Assembly: GCF_900099965.1 (NCBI RefSeq)
Contig: NZ_FNDJ01000002.1
Coordinates: 620,001-684,000 of the forward strand
DNA length: 64,000 nucleotides
Direction: 5' to 3'
Source: Nonomuraea jiangxiensis
GTDB lineage: Bacteria > Actinomycetota > Actinomycetes > Streptosporangiales > Streptosporangiaceae
Position numbers and translations under genes: made by a program. The notes under the pieces are model-generated. The model made no database searches, was not told where the DNA came from, and saw only the letters and a program-made list of their open reading frames with translations. Each line of letters starts with the position of its first letter. The first letter of the stretch is position 1. Below, in pieces: positions 39,985 through 49,469 of this stretch.

Positions 39985-41466
39985 ATGAGTGCTTCACGAC
40001 AGTCGGAGGTGACGGCCCGCGGGGCGGAGCGGCGCGACGCGCCGGAGCTCAGCCGCCGCCGCAGGCTCCTCGTCCTCGCGATCTGCTGCGCCAGCATCGT
40101 CGTCGTGGTGATGGACATCTCCATCGTCACCGTCGCGCTGCCGGCGATCCGCCGTGACCTGGGCGCCTCGGTGGCGGGCCTGCAGTGGACGGTCGACGCC
40201 TACACCCTCGTGCTGGCCAGTTTCCTGCTGCTGGCCGGGTCCACCGCCGACCGGGTGGGCCGGCGGCGCGTCTTCCAGATCGGCCTGGCCGCCTTCGGGC
40301 TCGGCTCGCTGCTGTGCGGCCTGGCGCCGAGCATCGGCTGGTTGATCGCGGCGCGGGCGCTGCAGGCCGTCGGCGGCACCATGCTCAACCCGGTGGCGAT
40401 GGCGATCGTGGCCAACACGTTCCACGAACCGGCCGAGCGGGCCCGGGCCATCGGCGTGTTCGGCTCGATGTCGGGGCTGGCGCTGGCGCTGGGGCCCATC
40501 CTCGGCGGCGTCCTGGTGGACGGCCTCGGCTGGCACGCCATCTTCTGGATCAACGTGCCGATCGTGGCCGCCGCGATCGTGTGCGCCGCGCTGTTCGTGC
40601 CCGAGTCCCGTGCCGCCAGGGCGCGCCGGTTCGACCCGGTGGGGCAGGTCCTGGTGGCCGTCGTGCTGGGCAGCCTCGTCTACGCGATCATCGAGTCCAG
40701 GTCGCTGGGCTGGACCTCGCCGGTCATCCTCGGCCTGCTGGCCGTCGCCGTGCTCGCCACCCTGGGCCTGCTCGGCTACGAACCGCGCCGCGCCGACCCG
40801 CTGCTTGAGCTGCGCTTCTTCCACAGCGTGCCGTTCAGCGCAGCGATCTCGATGGCGCTGTTCGGGTTGTGCGGATTCGGCGCCTTCCTGTTCGTGACCA
40901 CCCAGTATCTGCAGGACGTACGCGGTATGACGGCGCTGACGGCCGGGCTGTGCCTGCTCCCGGTCGGGGCGTTGATCATCGTGCTCTCCCCGCTCACGGG
41001 GCGGTTGATCGGCACGCGCGGGCCGCGGCTGCCGCTGGTGGTCGCCGGGACCGCACTGGCCCTGGGCGGCGGCGCGTCGCTCTGGCTCGGACCGGCCACC
41101 CCGCTCCCGGCCGTGCTCGCGATCTACCTGCTGTTCGGCCTCTTCCTGGGCACCGTCAACCCGCCGATCACCAACACGGCGGTCTCCGGGATGCCCCGTT
41201 CGATGGCCGGCGTGGCAGCCTCGCTGGCCTCGGCCGGCCGCCAGACCGGCACCACGCTGGGGGTCGCGATCTCCGGAACGATCGTGGGCTCGGCCGCGTC
41301 CAGCGGCGGGACGGCGTTCACTGGCGCGGCGCACGGCGTGTGGTGGCTGCTGCTCGGTCTCGGCCTCGGCCTGCTGGCCCTGGGGCTCCTCAGCACCGGC
41401 CGCTGGGCCGTGGGCACCGCCGAGCGCGCGGCGGCCCTGCTCGACGCGCCGCCATCGCGGGCCTGA
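39985..41466 (+). CDS. MFS drug exporter, DHA2 family
   Basis: A 493-residue transporter with about fourteen helices. Helix one reads VMDISIVTVALPAI, followed by LQWTVDAYTLVLASFLLLAG, and helix five GPILGGVLVDGLGW is the antiporter motif C. These mark the 14-helix drug/proton antiporters. It differs clearly from the one at 28780. No Shine-Dalgarno sequence precedes the ATG. It may be controlled by an unseen repressor at the palindrome between its promoter elements, or by the MarR protein encoded 115 bases downstream. Confidence 0.9.
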   Translation: MSASRQSEVTARGAERRDAPELSRRRRLLVLAICCASIVVVVMDISIVTVALPAIRRDLGASVAGLQWTVDAYTLVLASFLLLAGSTADRVGRRRVFQIGLAAFGLGSLLCGLAPSIGWLIAARALQAVGGTMLNPVAMAIVANTFHEPAERARAIGVFGSMSGLALALGPILGGVLVDGLGWHAIFWINVPIVAAAIVCAALFVPESRAARARRFDPVGQVLVAVVLGSLVYAIIESRSLGWTSPVILGLLAVAVLATLGLLGYEPRRADPLLELRFFHSVPFSAAISMALFGLCGFGAFLFVTTQYLQDVRGMTALTAGLCLLPVGALIIVLSPLTGRLIGTRGPRLPLVVAGTALALGGGASLWLGPATPLPAVLAIYLLFGLFLGTVNPPITNTAVSGMPRSMAGVAASLASAGRQTGTTLGVAISGTIVGSAASSGGTAFTGAAHGVWWLLLGLGLGLLALGLLSTGRWAVGTAERAAALLDAPPSRA

Positions 41467-41543
41467 CACGCCGGCCGCCGCCATGGGATCGCCGCTGGCT
41501 GGTGTGGCGGGTCCGGGTTTCCGTGCAGGTGGTGGGGGTCGAA

Positions 41544-41572
41544 TGGCTTTATGTCGTTAGCAGAGGTAATAT
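41544..41572 (+). promoter_or_regulatory. Promoter of the MarR/ABC-2 efflux operon (probably leaderless)
   Basis: TGGCTT at 41544-41549 and TAATAT at 41567-41572 are spaced 17 bases in a locally AT-rich stretch. The transcription start would fall at or next to the ATG at 41581, which has no ribosome site. Confidence 0.5.
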
Positions 41573-41580
41573 TTCTGGAC

Positions 41581-42039
41581 ATGAGCCCTCCAGACCTCGC
41601 CGAAGATTTGATCTCTCTCATATCGGGCATCCAGCGGCTTGTTCGTAGAAGGTTGCTGCGTGACAACCCCGCGGCGCCGCGGTTGCGCGGTGCCCAGGTC
41701 GAGCTGTTGCGCCTGGTCGCCGACGCGCCCGGGATCGGCGTCTCGGCCGCCGCCAAGGAGCTCTACCTGGCGGGCAACTCCGTGTCCACGCTGGTCAACC
41801 AGCTCACCGCCGCCGGGCTCCTGCGCCGCGAACCGGGTCAGGACGACCGCAGGTCCGCGCGGCTGCTGCCCACCCCGGTGGCCGAGGCCCGGCTGCGCGC
41901 CTGGGGAGAGCGCCGCGCCGCCCTCGTACGCGACCACGTGGAACGGCTCGACGACGCCGACCAGGAGGCGCTGGCCGCCGCGCTCCCCGCCCTGCGCCGC
42001 CTCGCCGACGGCCTGCGGGAGGAGACCGGCCGGCCATGA
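41581..42039 (+). CDS. MarR-family transcriptional regulator
   Basis: A 152-residue winged-helix regulator. The recognition region reads ISVSAAAKELYLAGNSVSTLVNQLTAAGLLRR in near form (GIGVSAAAKEL, LAGNSVSTLVNQL), and the wing DDRRSARLLPT is the MarR signature. ATG at 41581 is chosen because a TAATAT -10 element lies 8 bases before it; an in-frame ATG at 41551 would lie upstream of that promoter. Its stop overlaps the ABC ATPase start (ATGA), so it probably represses its own operon and senses a compound pumped by it. Confidence 0.88.
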   Translation: MSPPDLAEDLISLISGIQRLVRRRLLRDNPAAPRLRGAQVELLRLVADAPGIGVSAAAKELYLAGNSVSTLVNQLTAAGLLRREPGQDDRRSARLLPTPVAEARLRAWGERRAALVRDHVERLDDADQEALAAALPALRRLADGLREETGRP

Positions 42040-42854
42040 CGAACGCCCTCACCTGCGACGGCCTGCGTTACTCCTTCGGCGACACCCTGGCCGTGGCCGG
42101 GCTCGACCTGTCCGTCACGCAGGGCGAGATCTTCGGCCTGCTCGGCCCGAACGGCGCGGGCAAGACCACCGCCATCCGCTGCGTGACCACGCTCCTGCCG
42201 GTCCAGCCCGGGATGGTGCGGGTCTTCGACCGTGACGCGGCCGAGGACCGGATGGCGGTGCGCCGCCTGCTCGGCTACGTACCCCAGCAACTGTCCGCGG
42301 ACGCGCGGCTCACCGGGCGCGAGAACGTCTCGCTGTTCGCCCGCGTCTTCGACATCCCCCGCCGCGAGCGTGCCGCCCGGGTTGAGCAGGCGCTGGAGGC
42401 GGTCGGCCTCACCGACGTCGCCGACCGGATGGCGGCCACCTTCTCCGGCGGCATGATCCGCCGTCTGGAGCTGGCCCAGGCGCTGGTCAGCGCCCCCCGG
42501 CTGCTCATGCTCGACGAGCCGACGATCGGGCTCGACCCCATCGCCCGTACCAGCGTCTGGGAGCACATCCAGGCGGTACGCGCGGCGACCGGGATGACGG
42601 TCCTGGTCACCACCCACTACATGGACGAGGCCGACCAGTACTGCGACCGGGTGGCGCTGATGCACCAGGGCCTGATCCGGGCGATGGGCGCCCCCGGGGA
42701 GCTCACCGCCGAGCTTCGCGAGCGCCGGGGCGACGGCTCCGCCCCGACGCTGGAGGACGTCTTCAGGGAGGTCGCCGGCAGCGGCCTGGACGAAGAAGGA
42801 GGGAAGTTCCGCGATGTCCGGCGTACCCGTAACACCGCCCGCCGCCTCGGCTGA
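42036..42854 (+). CDS. ABC-2 drug efflux ATPase (DrrA-like)
   Basis: A 272-residue nucleotide-binding subunit. Walker A is GPNGAGKTT, the signature FSGGMIRRLELAQAL, Walker B LLMLDEPTIGLD and the switch histidine TTHYMDEADQY, all typical of DrrA-type multidrug or antibiotic exporters. ATG overlaps the MarR stop by 4 bases, and its 3' end overlaps the permease by 41 bases. Together they form a self-regulated efflux pump of unknown substrate. Confidence 0.93.
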   Translation: MTNALTCDGLRYSFGDTLAVAGLDLSVTQGEIFGLLGPNGAGKTTAIRCVTTLLPVQPGMVRVFDRDAAEDRMAVRRLLGYVPQQLSADARLTGRENVSLFARVFDIPRRERAARVEQALEAVGLTDVADRMAATFSGGMIRRLELAQALVSAPRLLMLDEPTIGLDPIARTSVWEHIQAVRAATGMTVLVTTHYMDEADQYCDRVALMHQGLIRAMGAPGELTAELRERRGDGSAPTLEDVFREVAGSGLDEEGGKFRDVRRTRNTARRLG

Positions 42855-43674
42855 CCTGCCGCGCACCGGCGGGCTGGACCTGCTGGCCACCCCGCCGACC
42901 CCGCGTACGGGCTGGCGTGTGCTGCCCGCGCGGGTGATCGCCATGTGCGTGGTGGAGCTGCAGAAGCTGAGCCACGACCGTACCGAGCTCTACACCCGCG
43001 CGATCCAGCCGGCGCTGTGGCTGCTGATCTTCGGCGAGACGTTCACCCGCATCCGGGCGATCCCGACCGGCGGCGTGCCCTACCTCGACTATCTGGCGCC
43101 GGGGATCATCGCCCAGTCCACGATGTTCATCGCCATCTTCTACGGCATCCAGATCATCTGGGAACGCGACTCGGGCGTGCTGACGAAGCTGCTGGTCACG
43201 CCGACCCCGCGGGCCGCGCTGGTCACCGGCAAGGCGTTCGCCGCCGGGGTGAAGGCGGTGATCCAGGCGGTCGTGGTGGTGCTGATCGCGACGGTGCTGG
43301 GCGTGGGCATGACGTGGAACCCGCTACGCCTGCTCGGCGTGCTCGTGACGGTGGTGCTCGGCTCGGCGTTCTTCTCCTGCCTGTCGATGACGATCGCCGG
43401 CATCGTCCTGACCCGCGACCGGCTGATGGGCATCGGCCAGGCCATCACCATGCCCCTCTTCTTCGCCTCGAACGCCCTCTATCCCCTGGCCGTCATGCCG
43501 GGCTGGCTGCAGGCCGTCAGCGCGGTGAACCCGCTCAGCTACCAGGTGGACGCCCTGCGCGGCCTGCTGCTGGGCACCCCGGCGAACCTGCCGCTGGACG
43601 CCGGGGTCCTGGTGCTGGCCGCGGTGCTCGGCATCGCCGTGTCCTCCAGCCTGCTCGGCCGCCTGGCGCGCTGA
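42814..43674 (+). CDS. ABC-2 type permease (DrrB-like)
   Basis: A 286-residue membrane protein with six hydrophobic segments. Characteristic stretches are [57 protein letters not shown] and the [14 protein letters not shown] loop of the DrrB/NodJ permease family. AAGGAGGG lies 10 bases before the ATG, inside the 3' end of the ATPase gene. It is the channel of the MarR-controlled pump. Confidence 0.92.
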   Translation: MSGVPVTPPAASADLPRTGGLDLLATPPTPRTGWRVLPARVIAMCVVELQKLSHDRTELYTRAIQPALWLLIFGETFTRIRAIPTGGVPYLDYLAPGIIAQSTMFIAIFYGIQIIWERDSGVLTKLLVTPTPRAALVTGKAFAAGVKAVIQAVVVVLIATVLGVGMTWNPLRLLGVLVTVVLGSAFFSCLSMTIAGIVLTRDRLMGIGQAITMPLFFASNALYPLAVMPGWLQAVSAVNPLSYQVDALRGLLLGTPANLPLDAGVLVLAAVLGIAVSSSLLGRLAR

Positions 43675-43740
43675 CACCGCTACCCATCGCGGACGTTGCC
43701 GTTGCCCTCCGTTGGTGCCGGCCTCAATACGCTGCCCTTC

Positions 43741-43983
43741 GTGGTCGACGAGAAGAACCGAAGCAAGCGGCGGATCTCCATCAACGATGCGGGTATCGAG
43801 CGGCGCAGGGCGGCGATCCAGGCGATCGTCGATCAGCCGGTCAGGGCCGAGCAGGTCGCGGCCCCTCCGCGCCTCTTCGGCCCGGATCCGCAACCACCGC
43901 TCCCCGTGCCGCGCCCCGCCCCGCCGCCGCTCCACCTGCCGGAGCGGAACGGGCCGGTACGACCGGCGGATCGGACCCCGTGA
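43741..43983 (+). CDS. Hypothetical small protein
   Basis: An 80-residue frame from GTG with G/C-rich third positions. The first half is charged and helical ([28 protein letters not shown]); the second is proline-rich ([13 protein letters not shown]). No known domain is recognised and no ribosome site is clear; a TTG at 43696 would extend it to 95 residues. It lies alone between the ABC permease and ctaD; the flanking 66 and 91 bases hold nothing I recognise apart from the ctaD ribosome site. Confidence 0.45.
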   Translation: MVDEKNRSKRRISINDAGIERRRAAIQAIVDQPVRAEQVAAPPRLFGPDPQPPLPVPRPAPPPLHLPERNGPVRPADRTP

Positions 43984-44074
43984 CCGACTTTCGGGGGCTC
44001 GGGGCAGATTAGGCAGGTGGTGGACCGGGAAGTCCGCTTGCATCCCCCCGGCAACCGTCGGGAGGAAATGCGTC

Positions 44075-45733
44075 GTGACCAGGATCGAGCCGGAGCCGGA
44101 GCCGGTGATCTCTGACGAGGGCGCCCGGACCCGGGCCGGGCGTCATATCGTCTCGTGGTTGTCCACCACCGACCACAAGGTGATCGGGAACCTCTATCTC
44201 GGCACCAGTTTCTTCTTCTTCTCGCTGGCCGGGCTCATGGCGATGCTGATCAGGGCCGAACTGGTCTCCCCGGGGCTGCAGTTCGTCTCGGCCGACCGTT
44301 ACAACGAGCTGTTCACCATCCACGGCACGGTCATGCTGCTGCTGTTCGCGACCCCGCTGTTCGGCGGGTTCGCCAACGCGATCATGCCGCTGCAGATCGG
44401 CGCCCCCGACGTGGCCTTCCCCCGCCTCAACATGGTGGGCTACTGGTTGTTCCTGTTCGGCGGGCTCATGGTGGTGAGCGGCTTCCTGGCGCCGAACGGG
44501 GCCGCTCCCTTCGGCTGGTTCGCCTACACCCCGCTGTCCACCGCCCGCTACAACCCCGACATCGGGGGCGACCTGTGGGTGATGGGCCTGGTGCTCAGCG
44601 GGCTCGGCACCATTCTCACCTCCGTCAACTTCATCACCACCATCATCTGCCTGCGGGCGCCCGGCATGACCATGTTCCGGATGCCGATCTTCACCTGGAA
44701 CGTGCTGCTGACCAGCATGCTCGTGCTGATGGCCTTCCCGGTGCTGGCCGCGGCGCTGCTGGTGCTGGAGATCGACCGCAAGCTCGGCACGCACGTCTTC
44801 GAGGCGGCCAACGGCGGGCCGATGCTCTGGCAGCACCTGTTCTGGTTCTTCGGCCATCCCGAGGTCTACATCATCGCGCTGCCGTTCTTCGGCATCATCA
44901 CCGAGGTCATTCCGGTCTTCAGCCGCAAGCCGATCTTCGGCTACGTCGGCCTGGTCGGCGCCACCATCGCCATCGCCGGGCTGTCCATGACCGTGTGGGC
45001 GCACCACATGTTCCCCACCGGGCAGGTGCTGCTGCCCTTCTTCTCGTTCACGACGTTCCTCATCGCGATCCCGACCGGGGTGAAGTTCTTCAACTGGACG
45101 GGCACCATGTGGCGCGGACACCTGTCCTTCGAGTCGCCGATGTTGTTCGCGGTGGGCTTTCTCGCGACATTCCTGCTGGGCGGGCTGACCGGCATGATCC
45201 TGGCCTCGCCGCCGCTGGACTTCCACGTCACCGACACCTACTTCGTGGTGGCCCACTTCCACTACGTGGTCTTCGGCACGGTGGTGTTCGCGATGTTCTC
45301 CGGGTTCTACTTCTGGTGGCCGAAGCTGACCGGCCGGATGCTCAACGACATGCTGGGCAGGATCCACTTCTGGATGCTGTTCATCGGGTTCCACACCACG
45401 TTCCTGGTGCAGCACTGGCTCGGCATGCTCGGGTTCCCGCGCCGCTACGCCGACTACAGCGCGGCCGACGGCTTCACCACCCTCAACGTGATCTCCTCGG
45501 CCGGCGCGTTCCTGCTCGGCCTGTCGACGCTGGTGTTCCTCTACAACGTCTACTGGATGTACCGCCACGCGCCGAAGGTGACGGTGGACGATCCGTGGGG
45601 GTTCGGGAACTCGCTGGAGTGGGCCACCTCCTGCCCGCCGCCCCGGCACAACTTCACCATGCTGCCGCGCATCCGCTCCGAACGCCCGGCCTTCGACCTG
45701 CACTATCCGCACGGCCGGCCGCCCCTGCCCTGA
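44075..45733 (+). CDS. ctaD: Cytochrome c oxidase subunit I (aa3-type), solitary copy
   Basis: A 552-residue haem-copper oxidase core subunit with twelve membrane helices; it reduces O2 to water and pumps protons. The CuB/tyrosine motif is [10 protein letters not shown], the CuB histidine pair [10 protein letters not shown], and the haem ligands [11 protein letters not shown]; the first haem-a ligand is in [15 protein letters not shown] at 44075 has GGAGG 9 bases upstream. Subunits II and III are absent, so this is a stand-alone paralogue likely to assemble with subunits from the main cta locus. The next gene is unrelated. Confidence 0.95.
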   Translation: MTRIEPEPEPVISDEGARTRAGRHIVSWLSTTDHKVIGNLYLGTSFFFFSLAGLMAMLIRAELVSPGLQFVSADRYNELFTIHGTVMLLLFATPLFGGFANAIMPLQIGAPDVAFPRLNMVGYWLFLFGGLMVVSGFLAPNGAAPFGWFAYTPLSTARYNPDIGGDLWVMGLVLSGLGTILTSVNFITTIICLRAPGMTMFRMPIFTWNVLLTSMLVLMAFPVLAAALLVLEIDRKLGTHVFEAANGGPMLWQHLFWFFGHPEVYIIALPFFGIITEVIPVFSRKPIFGYVGLVGATIAIAGLSMTVWAHHMFPTGQVLLPFFSFTTFLIAIPTGVKFFNWTGTMWRGHLSFESPMLFAVGFLATFLLGGLTGMILASPPLDFHVTDTYFVVAHFHYVVFGTVVFAMFSGFYFWWPKLTGRMLNDMLGRIHFWMLFIGFHTTFLVQHWLGMLGFPRRYADYSAADGFTTLNVISSAGAFLLGLSTLVFLYNVYWMYRHAPKVTVDDPWGFGNSLEWATSCPPPRHNFTMLPRIRSERPAFDLHYPHGRPPLP

Positions 45734-45882
45734 GAGCGGCCGGGCGCGTGCCGCGGCCGGTGTCACGGCCTGCGTGCCCGAAGGCGGGGGACACGCATGT
45801 CGGCGCCGGTATCATCCCGTGCCCCATTGACCGGCTGGGCCGGGGCCACTACTGTCACGGCAGAAATATTCGGCTGGGTCTC

Positions 45883-45891
45883 GAAACTTTC
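45883..45891. promoter_or_regulatory. GAAACTTTC palindrome upstream of the SGNH hydrolase
   Basis: This is the same 9-bp palindrome that occurs twice before the CBM2 esterase at 1472 and 1566. Here it lies 21 bases before the start codon, flanked by CTC and GAG-like bases. It suggests both secreted hydrolases answer to one sugar-responsive repressor. Confidence 0.5.
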
Positions 45892-45912
45892 AGAGTCGAG
45901 GGGCGGAGTCAG

Positions 45913-47259
45913 ATGGTGGCAGCGGGTGCGGGGCCAGGCGCCCCGGACGGGCGGTTCCTTCCCTCCGTCGGCCGGATCCTGCGGCTGGCCCTGGCCGCCG
46001 CGCTGGGCGCGGCGACGGTCACGATCGGTTCCGTCGCCGTCGGGGGGATCGGCGACGCCGACGGCACGTCGGTGCCCGGCGGCCGGTGGGTCGCCACGTG
46101 GACCGCCATGCCGCAGCTCACGGAGCCGGGGAACATGCCGCCGGCGCCGTACACGCAGGAGGGCCTGGTCCTGGCCGACAGCACGCTGCGGCAGACCGTG
46201 CGGGTGACGGTCGGCGGGCCGCGGATGCGGCTGCGCTTCTCGAACGCGTTCGGCGGCGCGCCGCTGCCCATCACGCGCGCCTCGATAGCGCTCCCGGACG
46301 GCGGACGGGCCGGGGTGAGCGCGATCCAGCCGGGCAGCGCTCGCCCGGTGACCTTCTCCGGCCGTACGTCGGCGGTCGTCCCGGTCGGGGCGCAGGTCGT
46401 GTCCGACCCGCTGGACCTCGCCACGGCGCCCGGCACCGTGCTCACCGTGACGGTCTACCTCGCCGAGGGCCAGGCCTCCACCGACATCACCTCGCACCCC
46501 GGCTCCAGGACCACCTCCTACCTGGTGACGGGCAACCAGGTGGAGGCCGCCGACCTGCCGGGCGCGGTCCCCGTCGACCACTGGTACTTCCTCAGCGGCG
46601 TCGAGGTGTGGACCAAGCGCGCCACCTCGGCGGTCGCCGTGGTGGGCGACTCCCTGACCGACGGCCGCGGCTCCACCACGAACGCCAACAACCGCTGGCC
46701 CGACCAGCTCTTCGACCGGCTGCGCACCGACCCGCGCGCCGCCTTACCGGCCATCGCCAACCAGGCGGCGGGCGGCAACCGCGTGCTCAACGACGGTCTC
46801 GGCCCCAACGCCCTGGCCCGGCTGGACCGCGACGTGCTCGCCCAGAGCGGCGTCGGCTGGCTGATCGTGTTCGAGGGCGTCAACGACCTCGGCACCGCCC
46901 CGGCCACGCAGGCCGCCCAGAAGCAGGTCGCCGACGACCTGATCGCCGCCTACGACCAGATGATCACCAGGGCCCACGCGCAGGACATCCGCGTGTACGG
47001 GGCCACGCTCACCCCCTTCGGCGGCAACGCCGGCTACGACGACCCGGACGGCTATCGTGAGGCGGCCCGGCAGGCGGTCAACGGGTGGATCCGCACCAGC
47101 GGCAGATTCGACGCCGTGATCGACTTCGACCGGGCGGCACGCGACCCCGGCCAGCCGCGGCGGTTGCGGCCGGCGTACGACGTGGGCGACGGGCTGCACC
47201 TGAACCCGGCGGGCTACCAGGCGCTCGCCGCCGCCGTCCCCGCCCGGCTGTTCCACTAG
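45913..47259 (+). CDS. Secreted SGNH/GDSL hydrolase
   Basis: A 448-residue exported esterase. A signal peptide or anchor lies at about 20-45 (ILRLALAAALGAATVTIGSVAVGG). An N-terminal beta domain (WVATWTAMPQL, RMRLRFSNAFG) precedes the SGNH fold. Block I is VVGDSLTDG, block II carries the glycine, block III is FEGVNDLG and block V is VGDGLHLNPAGY, giving Ser, Asp and His. This two-domain layout is common in actinomycete lipases/esterases of the GDSL group acting on acylated carbohydrates or lipids. ATG at 45913 has GGGGCGGAG upstream. The GAAACTTTC palindrome hints at polysaccharide-linked control. Confidence 0.9.
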   Translation: MVAAGAGPGAPDGRFLPSVGRILRLALAAALGAATVTIGSVAVGGIGDADGTSVPGGRWVATWTAMPQLTEPGNMPPAPYTQEGLVLADSTLRQTVRVTVGGPRMRLRFSNAFGGAPLPITRASIALPDGGRAGVSAIQPGSARPVTFSGRTSAVVPVGAQVVSDPLDLATAPGTVLTVTVYLAEGQASTDITSHPGSRTTSYLVTGNQVEAADLPGAVPVDHWYFLSGVEVWTKRATSAVAVVGDSLTDGRGSTTNANNRWPDQLFDRLRTDPRAALPAIANQAAGGNRVLNDGLGPNALARLDRDVLAQSGVGWLIVFEGVNDLGTAPATQAAQKQVADDLIAAYDQMITRAHAQDIRVYGATLTPFGGNAGYDDPDGYREAARQAVNGWIRTSGRFDAVIDFDRAARDPGQPRRLRPAYDVGDGLHLNPAGYQALAAAVPARLFH

Positions 47260-47565
47260 CCCGGCGGCCGGCGTGGCGCCTCACGAGGGCGAGGGGGCGC
47301 GGCCCTCGCGATCGGCCGCCGCGGGGCGGTCATCGCGGTCCCGCCGGAGTCCTCCTGATCCGGATCGGCGCCGGCGTCGAGCAGGGCGAGCACTGCCTCG
47401 GCGTGTCCCCAGCACGCCGCCGCGCACAGGGGCAGCCCCTCGCTCTCCCTGTTGGGGATCGGCGCCGGAGGTCGGCGACACCCATGCGATGTCGGCGTCT
47501 CCCCGCACGGCGGCCTGGTAGAGGGCCGTGCTGCCGTCCTCGTCGGGTTCGTCGGCGGGGCTCAC
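47256..47565 (-). pseudogene. Frameshifted ankyrin-repeat gene
   Basis: From GTG at 47565 the frame reads DEDGSTALYQAAVRGDADI, one ankyrin helix pair. After SGADP it shifts. In the next frame the ankyrin continues as ESEGLPLCAAACWGHAEAVLALLDAGADPDQE and ends at a stop at 47256-47258. One base too many in the GGGG run at 47454-47457 (CCCC on the coding strand) explains the break. The GTG overlaps the TetR stop (GTGA), so the two were one operon. Without the shift the product would be about 100 residues with two repeats. A sequencing error is possible. Confidence 0.7.
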
Positions 47566-48152
47566 CGCGCGCCGAGCCGTGCCAGGTGGTAGTCGAGCAA
47601 CGCCGCGACCTCCTCGGACGTGTAGTGCCCGACCAGGGTGGAGTTCACGATGCCCTGCGCGAAGGCGTACAGGATGCTCGCCTCCTTGGCGGCGTCCAGG
47701 TGGGCGGCGAGGTGCCCGGCGGACTGGGCGGCCCTGATCTGGTCGGTGAGGAGGGCGAGCAGGAGCGGCAGCCCGAGCCGCATCGCGGTCGCCTGGTTCT
47801 CGGACACCACCGAGCTCGCCTGGAACGCCAGCCCGATGCGGTTCAGGTAGCTGCGCTCCTCGTCCAGCGGCAGCAGCTCCAGCACGGTCGCCCGCAGCAG
47901 GTCGAGCGGCGCGAGCCCGCGCGCGGCCACGGCGGCCACCCGCTCCCCGATCCAGATCCCGATGCGCTCCAGCGCCAGGAGCAGCATCTGTTCCTTCGTC
48001 GTGACGTAGTACTGCACCGCCCCCATGGACATCCCGGCCTCGGCCGCGACCTCCCTCAGGCTGACGCTCTCCATGCCCTTGTCGTGGATGACGCGGTGCA
48101 CGGCGTCGGCGATGTGCCGCCGCCGGGCGTCATGATCGACGATCTTCGGCAT
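47562..48152 (-). CDS. TetR/AcrR-family transcriptional regulator
   Basis: A 196-residue repressor. The helix-turn-helix region reads SVSLREVAAEAGMSMGAVQYYVTTKEQML near residues 27-55. The rest is an alpha-helical ligand domain. MPKIVDHDARRRHIADAV is the natural N-terminus; an in-frame ATG at 48170 would run into the operator. It is divergent from a glycosyltransferase gene, and two near-identical palindromic operators lie in the 93-base gap, so it very likely controls both genes. Confidence 0.9.
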   Translation of the reverse strand: MPKIVDHDARRRHIADAVHRVIHDKGMESVSLREVAAEAGMSMGAVQYYVTTKEQMLLLALERIGIWIGERVAAVAARGLAPLDLLRATVLELLPLDEERSYLNRIGLAFQASSVVSENQATAMRLGLPLLLALLTDQIRAAQSAGHLAAHLDAAKEASILYAFAQGIVNSTLVGHYTSEEVAALLDYHLARLGAR

Positions 48153-48162
48153 ATCCCGCCAC

Positions 48163-48225
48163 TTTCTCATGCGAGTGCATGGTAAAAGCCGTTGTTCCCG
48201 TTTATCATGCGACTGTATGGTAAAC
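48163..48225. promoter_or_regulatory. Twin TetR operators in the regulator-glycosyltransferase gap
   Basis: A 25-bp element occurs at 48163-48187 and again at 48201-48225 with four mismatches. Each is an inverted repeat: TTTATCAT, an 8-9 base spacer (GCGACTGT) and ATGGTAAA. The second extends to GTTTATCAT/ATGGTAAAC. One element abuts each gene's start, a layout suited to repressing both divergent promoters. Confidence 0.8.
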
Positions 48226-48245
48226 GAGCGATGGGGGCGATCCGG

Positions 48246-49469
48246 ATGAGGGTTCTGATCGTTGGAGTCGGCACGCGCGGGGACGTGGCGCCGTACACGG
48301 GGCTGGGGGCGCGCTTAGGGGAGGCCGGGCATGAGGTGGCGATCGCCGCGCACGAGCCGTACGGGGAGCTGGTGACCGACGCGGGCCTGAAGTATCTGCC
48401 ACTTCCCGGAGACCCGCTCCTCGCGCTGACCAACCCCTTCTCCGTCGGCGCCTTCAAGGAATACAGCGAGCAGCTCATCGAGGGCCTGGCCGGGATCGCC
48501 GAGCAGGAGGCCGACCTGCTCCTGCTGGGAGTGGCGGGCGCGCTGGGCTGTCACGTCGCCGAGGCGATGGGCGTGCCGAGCATGGGGGTGCACCTGCAGC
48601 CGATCGACCCCACGGGAGACTTTCCGCCGGTCATGAGCCTGTTCCGCCGGTCGCTCGGGCGGTGGGGGAACCGCAGGGCGGCCCGGCTCGCGTTCGAGGT
48701 GCCCGCCGCCGGCCCGCTGATCGCCGGGATGAGCACGAAGATGCGGGCCCGGCTCGGGCTGCCCCCGATGACCCCGCGCGCCCTCTACCATCGCAGGGAG
48801 AGCACGCGCTGGCCGGTCTTCCACGGGGTCAGCCCGCTGGTGCTGCCGCGCCCGGCCGACTGGCGGCCGGGGCTGGAGGTCACGGGTTACTGGTGGCCGC
48901 TCCGGCCGCCGGGCTGGCAGCCGGATCCGGTGCTGCTCGACTTCCTGGAGGCGGGGCCCGCGCCGGTCTTCGTCGGCTTCGGCAGCCTGGCGGGCTCGCG
49001 GGCCGAGCGGTACACCGAACTCGCCGTGCACGCGCTGCGGCGGGCCGGGCTGCGCGGCGTGCTCCAGACCGGCCCGCGGGGGCGCCTGTCGGACGACGTG
49101 CTCGCGGTCGGCGACGTGCCGCACGACTGGCTGTTCCCCCGCATGGCCGCCGTCGCCCACCACTGCGGCGGCGGCACCACCGGGGGCGGGGTGCTGGCCG
49201 GGGTGCCCGCCGTGGCCGTGCCGGTCATGAACGACCAGCCGTTCTGGGCGTCCAGGCTGGTGGCGCTCGGCGTGGCCCCGGCCGCGATCCCGTTCCGCCG
49301 CCTGACGCCCGCCCGGCTGGCCGCCGCGCTCACCACCGCGGTCACCGACCCGGCCTACCGGCAGCGGGCCCAGGCCCTCTCGGCCAGGATCGCGGCGGAG
49401 GACGGCGCGGCGCCCGTCGTCGAGGCGGTGGGCCGGTTCCGGGTCGCCGGGGGCTCCCTCCCGGGGTGA
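48246..49469 (+). CDS. GT1 family glycosyltransferase (MGT / sterol-glucosyltransferase-like)
   Basis: A 407-residue GT-B enzyme. The N-terminal half opens MRVLIVGVGTRGDVAPYTGLG, as in GT28-type N-domains. The nucleotide-sugar motif is AVAHHCGGGTTGGGVLAGVPAVAVPVMNDQPFWA near residues 302-335. Such enzymes attach sugars from UDP- or dTDP-donors to lipids, antibiotics or drugs, often as detoxification, which fits control by a TetR regulator. ATG at 48246 is preferred for its position at the start of the conserved strand with GGGGGCG upstream; ATG at 48231 is possible. No sugar biosynthesis genes adjoin it. Confidence 0.88.
   Translation: MRVLIVGVGTRGDVAPYTGLGARLGEAGHEVAIAAHEPYGELVTDAGLKYLPLPGDPLLALTNPFSVGAFKEYSEQLIEGLAGIAEQEADLLLLGVAGALGCHVAEAMGVPSMGVHLQPIDPTGDFPPVMSLFRRSLGRWGNRRAARLAFEVPAAGPLIAGMSTKMRARLGLPPMTPRALYHRRESTRWPVFHGVSPLVLPRPADWRPGLEVTGYWWPLRPPGWQPDPVLLDFLEAGPAPVFVGFGSLAGSRAERYTELAVHALRRAGLRGVLQTGPRGRLSDDVLAVGDVPHDWLFPRMAAVAHHCGGGTTGGGVLAGVPAVAVPVMNDQPFWASRLVALGVAPAAIPFRRLTPARLAAALTTAVTDPAYRQRAQALSARIAAEDGAAPVVEAVGRFRVAGGSLPG

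Noticed and set aside
44155..45912. Open frame joining the ctaD region to the SGNH hydrolase
   Set aside because: The part over ctaD is an out-of-frame translation of a clear oxidase subunit; only the section from 45913 has a signal peptide, ribosome site and SGNH motifs.
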